64,000 nucleotides of DNA. Source: Algoriphagus aestuarii. Its GTDB lineage: Bacteria > Bacteroidota > Bacteroidia > Cytophagales > Cyclobacteriaceae. The stretch's first letter is position 1. Each line of letters begins with the position of its first letter. The stretch covers positions 165,426 through 229,425 of the forward strand of contig JAFIDK010000003.1 of assembly GCA_017051695.1 (NCBI GenBank), in the 5' to 3' direction. Made by a program: the position numbers and the translations under genes. Shown in pieces: positions 61,065 through 64,000 of the stretch. A model generated the notes under the pieces. That model saw only the letters and a list, made by a program, of their open reading frames with translations, searched no databases and had not been told where the DNA came from.

Positions 61065-62567
61065 ATGAGCAAAAAGCAATTCTTTATAGGAATTATACTT
61101 GCCTCCCTGATCGGGGGTATAGTCGCCTTGGCAGGCGTGGGCTTTTTGATGCAGCCCCAAAGTGCCAATAATTTTGATGAAAAACAGAAAGCAAGTTTTG
61201 TAAGCTTGTTATCTGGCGAAGATTTTACCATCCCTGACGGGATAAATTTTGTGGCATCCGCAGAGGTAGTCACGCCAGCAGTAGTGCATATTACCAGTGA
61301 GATTTCCTACAGTCAGTCTCCAAGCAGAGGTCAGAGAGACCCTCTTCAGGAGTTTTTCGGATTACCAAGCCCGGAAGGAAGACAACCAAGATCACCCCAG
61401 GGCATGAGTTCTGGTTCTGGAGTGATTATTTCTTCAGATGGTTATATCGTTACCAATAACCACGTGGTAGAAAATGCGACCAAAGTAGATATCTCTTTAG
61501 AAAACAATAAAAGGTATGTGGCTAAAGTTATTGGTACTGATCCGACCACTGATCTTGCCTTGCTGAAAATTGAGGATACTAATCTTCCATTTGTGAAGTT
61601 TGGAGATTCAGATCAGACTAAAATTGGAGAGTGGGTTTTGGCAGTGGGTAATCCTTTTAACTTGAACTCCACCGTTACGGCAGGTATTATTTCTGCGAAA
61701 GCCAGAAATATAAATATCTTAAAAGATGAGAATAACATGCAGATTGAGTCTTTTCTTCAGACTGATGCTGTGGTAAACCCTGGGAACTCAGGTGGTGCAT
61801 TGGTGAACTTGGCAGGAGAGCTAATCGGTATCAATACGGCTATTGCGACCCAAACAGGTACTTTCAGCGGATATTCATTCGCAGTGCCAAGTACTTTGGT
61901 AAAAAAGGTGATGGATGACTTGATGAAATATGGAACTGTTCAGAGAGGTTTACTAGGTGTGACCATTCAGAGCGTTAGTCCTGAGCTTGCTGATTATTTG
62001 GATAAAGACTTTGGAGTTGACCAAGGAGTTTATGTAGCCGGGGTAAATGAAAATAGCGGAGGAATGGAAGCTGGTCTGAAAGAAGGAGATATCATTATCG
62101 GTGTGGATGGTAAGCCAACCAATAATGTTTCTAATCTTCAGGAAATGGTAGCTAGAAAGAGACCAGGAGATCAGGTAGAGGTTGAATACCTAAGAGATGG
62201 AAAGACTTATAAAGCCAAGGCAACTTTGAAGAATTTTGATGGGGATACTAAAATCATCAAAAAGGAAATCCCGAAAACATATGAGTTTGGAGGAATGGTC
62301 TTTGAAGAACTGAAAAGTCAAGTCAAAGAAGGATTGAGATTAGATGGCGGTGCCATGATCAGTGTAGTGGGAGAATCAGAATGGAGAGAAGCAGGTGCAA
62401 GACCAGGATTCATCATTACCTCGATCATCAGTGATGAAGGTAGAACCAGAGTTAAGTCTGTTGAACACCTTCTGGAAGTCTTGAATGAGAAATCCGGAGA
62501 AGATGTAGTTGTTCTTGGCATGTTCCAAGATGGTACAGAATATTATTTTGAAGTGGAGTTAGATTAA
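61065..62567 (+). CDS. HtrA/Deg-family serine protease (second copy)
   Basis: This is a 500-residue protein starting at 61065 (MSKKQFFIGIILASL); an earlier frame start adds ten unrelated residues. It has an N-terminal membrane helix, then the trypsin-like domain with catalytic H133 (TNNHVVEN), D163 (DPTTDLALL) and S242 (NPGNSGGALVN). PDZ 1 is GVYVAGVNENSGGMEAGLKEGDIIIG, and PDZ 2 lies near the end. All catalytic residues are intact. It is a paralogue of the copy at 46274-47716 and lies next to the hsp20 gene, in keeping with envelope stress response. Confidence 0.96.
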   Translation: MSKKQFFIGIILASLIGGIVALAGVGFLMQPQSANNFDEKQKASFVSLLSGEDFTIPDGINFVASAEVVTPAVVHITSEISYSQSPSRGQRDPLQEFFGLPSPEGRQPRSPQGMSSGSGVIISSDGYIVTNNHVVENATKVDISLENNKRYVAKVIGTDPTTDLALLKIEDTNLPFVKFGDSDQTKIGEWVLAVGNPFNLNSTVTAGIISAKARNINILKDENNMQIESFLQTDAVVNPGNSGGALVNLAGELIGINTAIATQTGTFSGYSFAVPSTLVKKVMDDLMKYGTVQRGLLGVTIQSVSPELADYLDKDFGVDQGVYVAGVNENSGGMEAGLKEGDIIIGVDGKPTNNVSNLQEMVARKRPGDQVEVEYLRDGKTYKAKATLKNFDGDTKIIKKEIPKTYEFGGMVFEELKSQVKEGLRLDGGAMISVVGESEWREAGARPGFIITSIISDEGRTRVKSVEHLLEVLNEKSGEDVVVLGMFQDGTEYYFEVELD

Positions 62568-62583
62568 TTGTGATGGATTGATG

Positions 62584-62617
62584 AAACAGGTCGAATTGAT
62601 TTCGACCTGTTTTTTTA
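62584..62617 (+). terminator. Terminator after the second Deg gene
   Basis: Perfect arms AAACAGGTCGAA (62584-62595) and TTCGACCTGTTT (62601-62612), loop TTGAT, then a T-run. Confidence 0.9.
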
Positions 62618-62682
62618 TGTCCAAACGAAGGTGATTCAATGGGGATTTGCCTAATTTGAAGGGTTAATTAACCCATAAACCT

Positions 62683-63972
62683 ATGAAAAAAAACTTCACT
62701 CTTTTTGGAAAGATTTTGATTGTTGCCTTGATTTCTTTTCAGGCATTTGGTCAAGCTTCAAGTACCATTACCCCAATCGGCAAACAAGCGCTACCTGGTA
62801 TTTCACAGGAAAGAATTGACCTCATTGATCAGATGCTTGATGAAACAGTCAGTTCAAATCAAGTTCCCGGATTGGTCGCTATGATAGTCAAAGACGGTAA
62901 AATCGTGTATCATGAGGCAAAAGGGTTAGCTGATGTACCCAGCGGGTCGGCTATGGCGAAAGACCAGATCTTCAGGATAGCGTCGCAAAGTAAAGCCATC
63001 ACATCAACCGCTGTGATGATGCTATGGGAAGAAGGGAAAATCGGTTTAGATGACCCTATTTCCAAATATATTCCTGAGTTCAAAAACCCTCAAGTTCTGA
63101 CTGGTTTTCGATATGGGGATACTACTTATTCTACAAGACCTGCCAGCCGGGAAATAAGGATCAGGGATTTACTCACCCATACCTCAGGTTTGGGATATGG
63201 AGTTATTGATGGCAATGAGCAAATGAAAATGATTTATCACAAAGCCGGAATTGTGGATTTGTTTACAACTGAGCCTGTGAAAATATCTGATAATATCAAA
63301 AAGTTAGCAACACTGCCTCTCCACCATGACCCGGGGGCAAAGTATACGTACAGTGAAGGTTTGGATGTAATGGGCTACTTGATCGAGATCGTATCGGGAA
63401 TGCCTTTTGACCAATTCTTAAAGACGAGAATTTTTGATCCGCTTGGAATGAATGATACTGGGTTTTATTTGAACGATTCTCAGGGAGATCGTTTGGTGAC
63501 GGTTCACCATAAAGTAAATGGAAAATGGGAAGCTTATCCTGTCACTTTTTATGATACCAACTATCCAAAAACCGGTGCTAAAACATTTTTCTCTGGAGGA
63601 GCAGGTTTGTCATCTACAGCTTTGGATTATGCTAGGTTTTTGCAAATGTATTTGAATGGAGGAACTTACAATGGGGCAAAAATATTGAGCTCTACCACCA
63701 TCAAAACGATCATGTCTAACCAAGTCGGTGATTTGTTAGGGGATGGAGGAAAAGATTATGGTCTTGCTTTTGGGCTGGTAGATGAAATTGGAGTAGCCAA
63801 AGGAGGTTTAGGGAGTCTAGGAACCTTTGATTGGGGAGGCTATTTCAATACCCAATATTTTGCGGATCCGGTAACGAAGACCATTGGTATTTTAATGAAA
63901 CAGACTCAGGGTGGTACAGGAGATCAATCAGCCTGGAAATTCAGGCAAATGGTATTCTCTGCAATTGATTAA
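62683..63972 (+). CDS. Beta-lactamase-family serine hydrolase
   Basis: This is a 429-residue exported protein (signal about 1-24, ending FGQ) with the class C beta-lactamase/penicillin-binding fold. S-x-x-K is S101-QS-K104 (RIASQSKAIT). The second motif is YSE in YTYSEGLD, where YSN or YAN is more usual, and the third region carries DLGTFDWGGYFNTQYF-like loops. Such proteins are often esterases, D-peptidases or related hydrolases, not true beta-lactamases. The substrate is unknown. Confidence 0.9.
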   Translation: MKKNFTLFGKILIVALISFQAFGQASSTITPIGKQALPGISQERIDLIDQMLDETVSSNQVPGLVAMIVKDGKIVYHEAKGLADVPSGSAMAKDQIFRIASQSKAITSTAVMMLWEEGKIGLDDPISKYIPEFKNPQVLTGFRYGDTTYSTRPASREIRIRDLLTHTSGLGYGVIDGNEQMKMIYHKAGIVDLFTTEPVKISDNIKKLATLPLHHDPGAKYTYSEGLDVMGYLIEIVSGMPFDQFLKTRIFDPLGMNDTGFYLNDSQGDRLVTVHHKVNGKWEAYPVTFYDTNYPKTGAKTFFSGGAGLSSTALDYARFLQMYLNGGTYNGAKILSSTTIKTIMSNQVGDLLGDGGKDYGLAFGLVDEIGVAKGGLGSLGTFDWGGYFNTQYFADPVTKTIGILMKQTQGGTGDQSAWKFRQMVFSAID

Positions 63973-63978
63973 AAAAAA

Positions 63979-64000
63979 TGGGTAACGATTTCGTTACCCA
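63979..64000. terminator. Terminator after the serine hydrolase (reaches window end)
   Basis: TGGGTAACGA and TCGTTACCCA (63979-63988 and 63991-64000) form a perfect dyad just after the stop, preceded by an A-run. The T-run would lie beyond the window. Confidence 0.65.

Noticed and set aside
62683-63972. True beta-lactamase (antibiotic resistance) call
   Set aside because: The SxxK is present but the second motif is YSE and the family mostly consists of esterases and peptidases, so resistance is not supported.

Overview
This window reads as chromosomal core genome of a Bacteroidota member, most likely order Cytophagales and the Cyclobacteriaceae (an Algoriphagus-like organism). The signs are: many lipoproteins and TonB-linked proteins, two-component propeller sensor kinases, a B12-importing TonB receptor next to a BtuG-like propeller lipoprotein, few Shine-Dalgarno sequences, and promoter -7 elements of the form TAnnTTTG. 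The base composition is moderately AT-rich and even throughout. I see no phage, insertion sequence, CRISPR array, rRNA or tRNA. The genus is inference from protein style, not a search.

Layout. 1-8760 is a uronate (pectin) catabolism island: the end of a pectate lyase, two dehydrogenases, altronate dehydratase (UxaA), KDG kinase, KDPG aldolase and a three-part TRAP transporter (DctPQM). A long LacI-like inverted repeat lies between the divergent uxaA and kdgK. 8813-9341 holds a terminator and a small toxin-antitoxin-like pair. 9348-12566 carries an ABC-F ATPase, a small secreted-protein gene broken by one in-frame amber codon, and sucD. 12698-19699 reads as a signalling/transport block: a propeller histidine kinase, a receiver-kinase protein with an unusual H-box, an ABC exporter-type ATPase and permease, and a DUF3299-like periplasmic protein.

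19714-24918 holds an aminotransferase, small lipoproteins, a cytochrome c/SCO/HemJ cluster and MeaB. dnaA (24930-26348) separates meaB from the methylmalonyl-CoA mutase genes mutA and mutB (26713-30239). 30244-37106 is ordinary: an AGE epimerase lipoprotein, a Dph6-like ATPase, an M28 peptidase, a DUF389 membrane protein and two small exported proteins. 37227-39093 is a ferredoxin/ferredoxin reductase operon preceded by a MarR gene; a 19-bp near-identical site lies in front of both.

39223-45708 is a vitamin B12 uptake locus: BtuF/BtuC/BtuD on the minus strand, diverging from a cobalamin riboswitch, BtuB and a BtuG-like lipoprotein. The riboswitch leader also contains a possible 28-codon ORF behind an unusually strong GGAGG. 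Imported B12 would feed the MutAB mutase and its chaperone MeaB in the same window.

45760-64000 is rich in protein quality control and envelope functions: two HtrA/Deg proteases, Dxr, RseP, Lon, HslU, an SDR, SixA, a cold-shock protein, a large MscS channel, Hsp20 and a serine hydrolase. The lon and hsp20 upstream regions share a TGGCA-N6-TTG arrangement that resembles a sigma-54 promoter, suggesting common control. No single region is clearly a new system. The best leads are the B12 leader ORF, the MarR site pair, the uronate operator, the kinase/ABC/DUF3299 block and the amber-interrupted gene.
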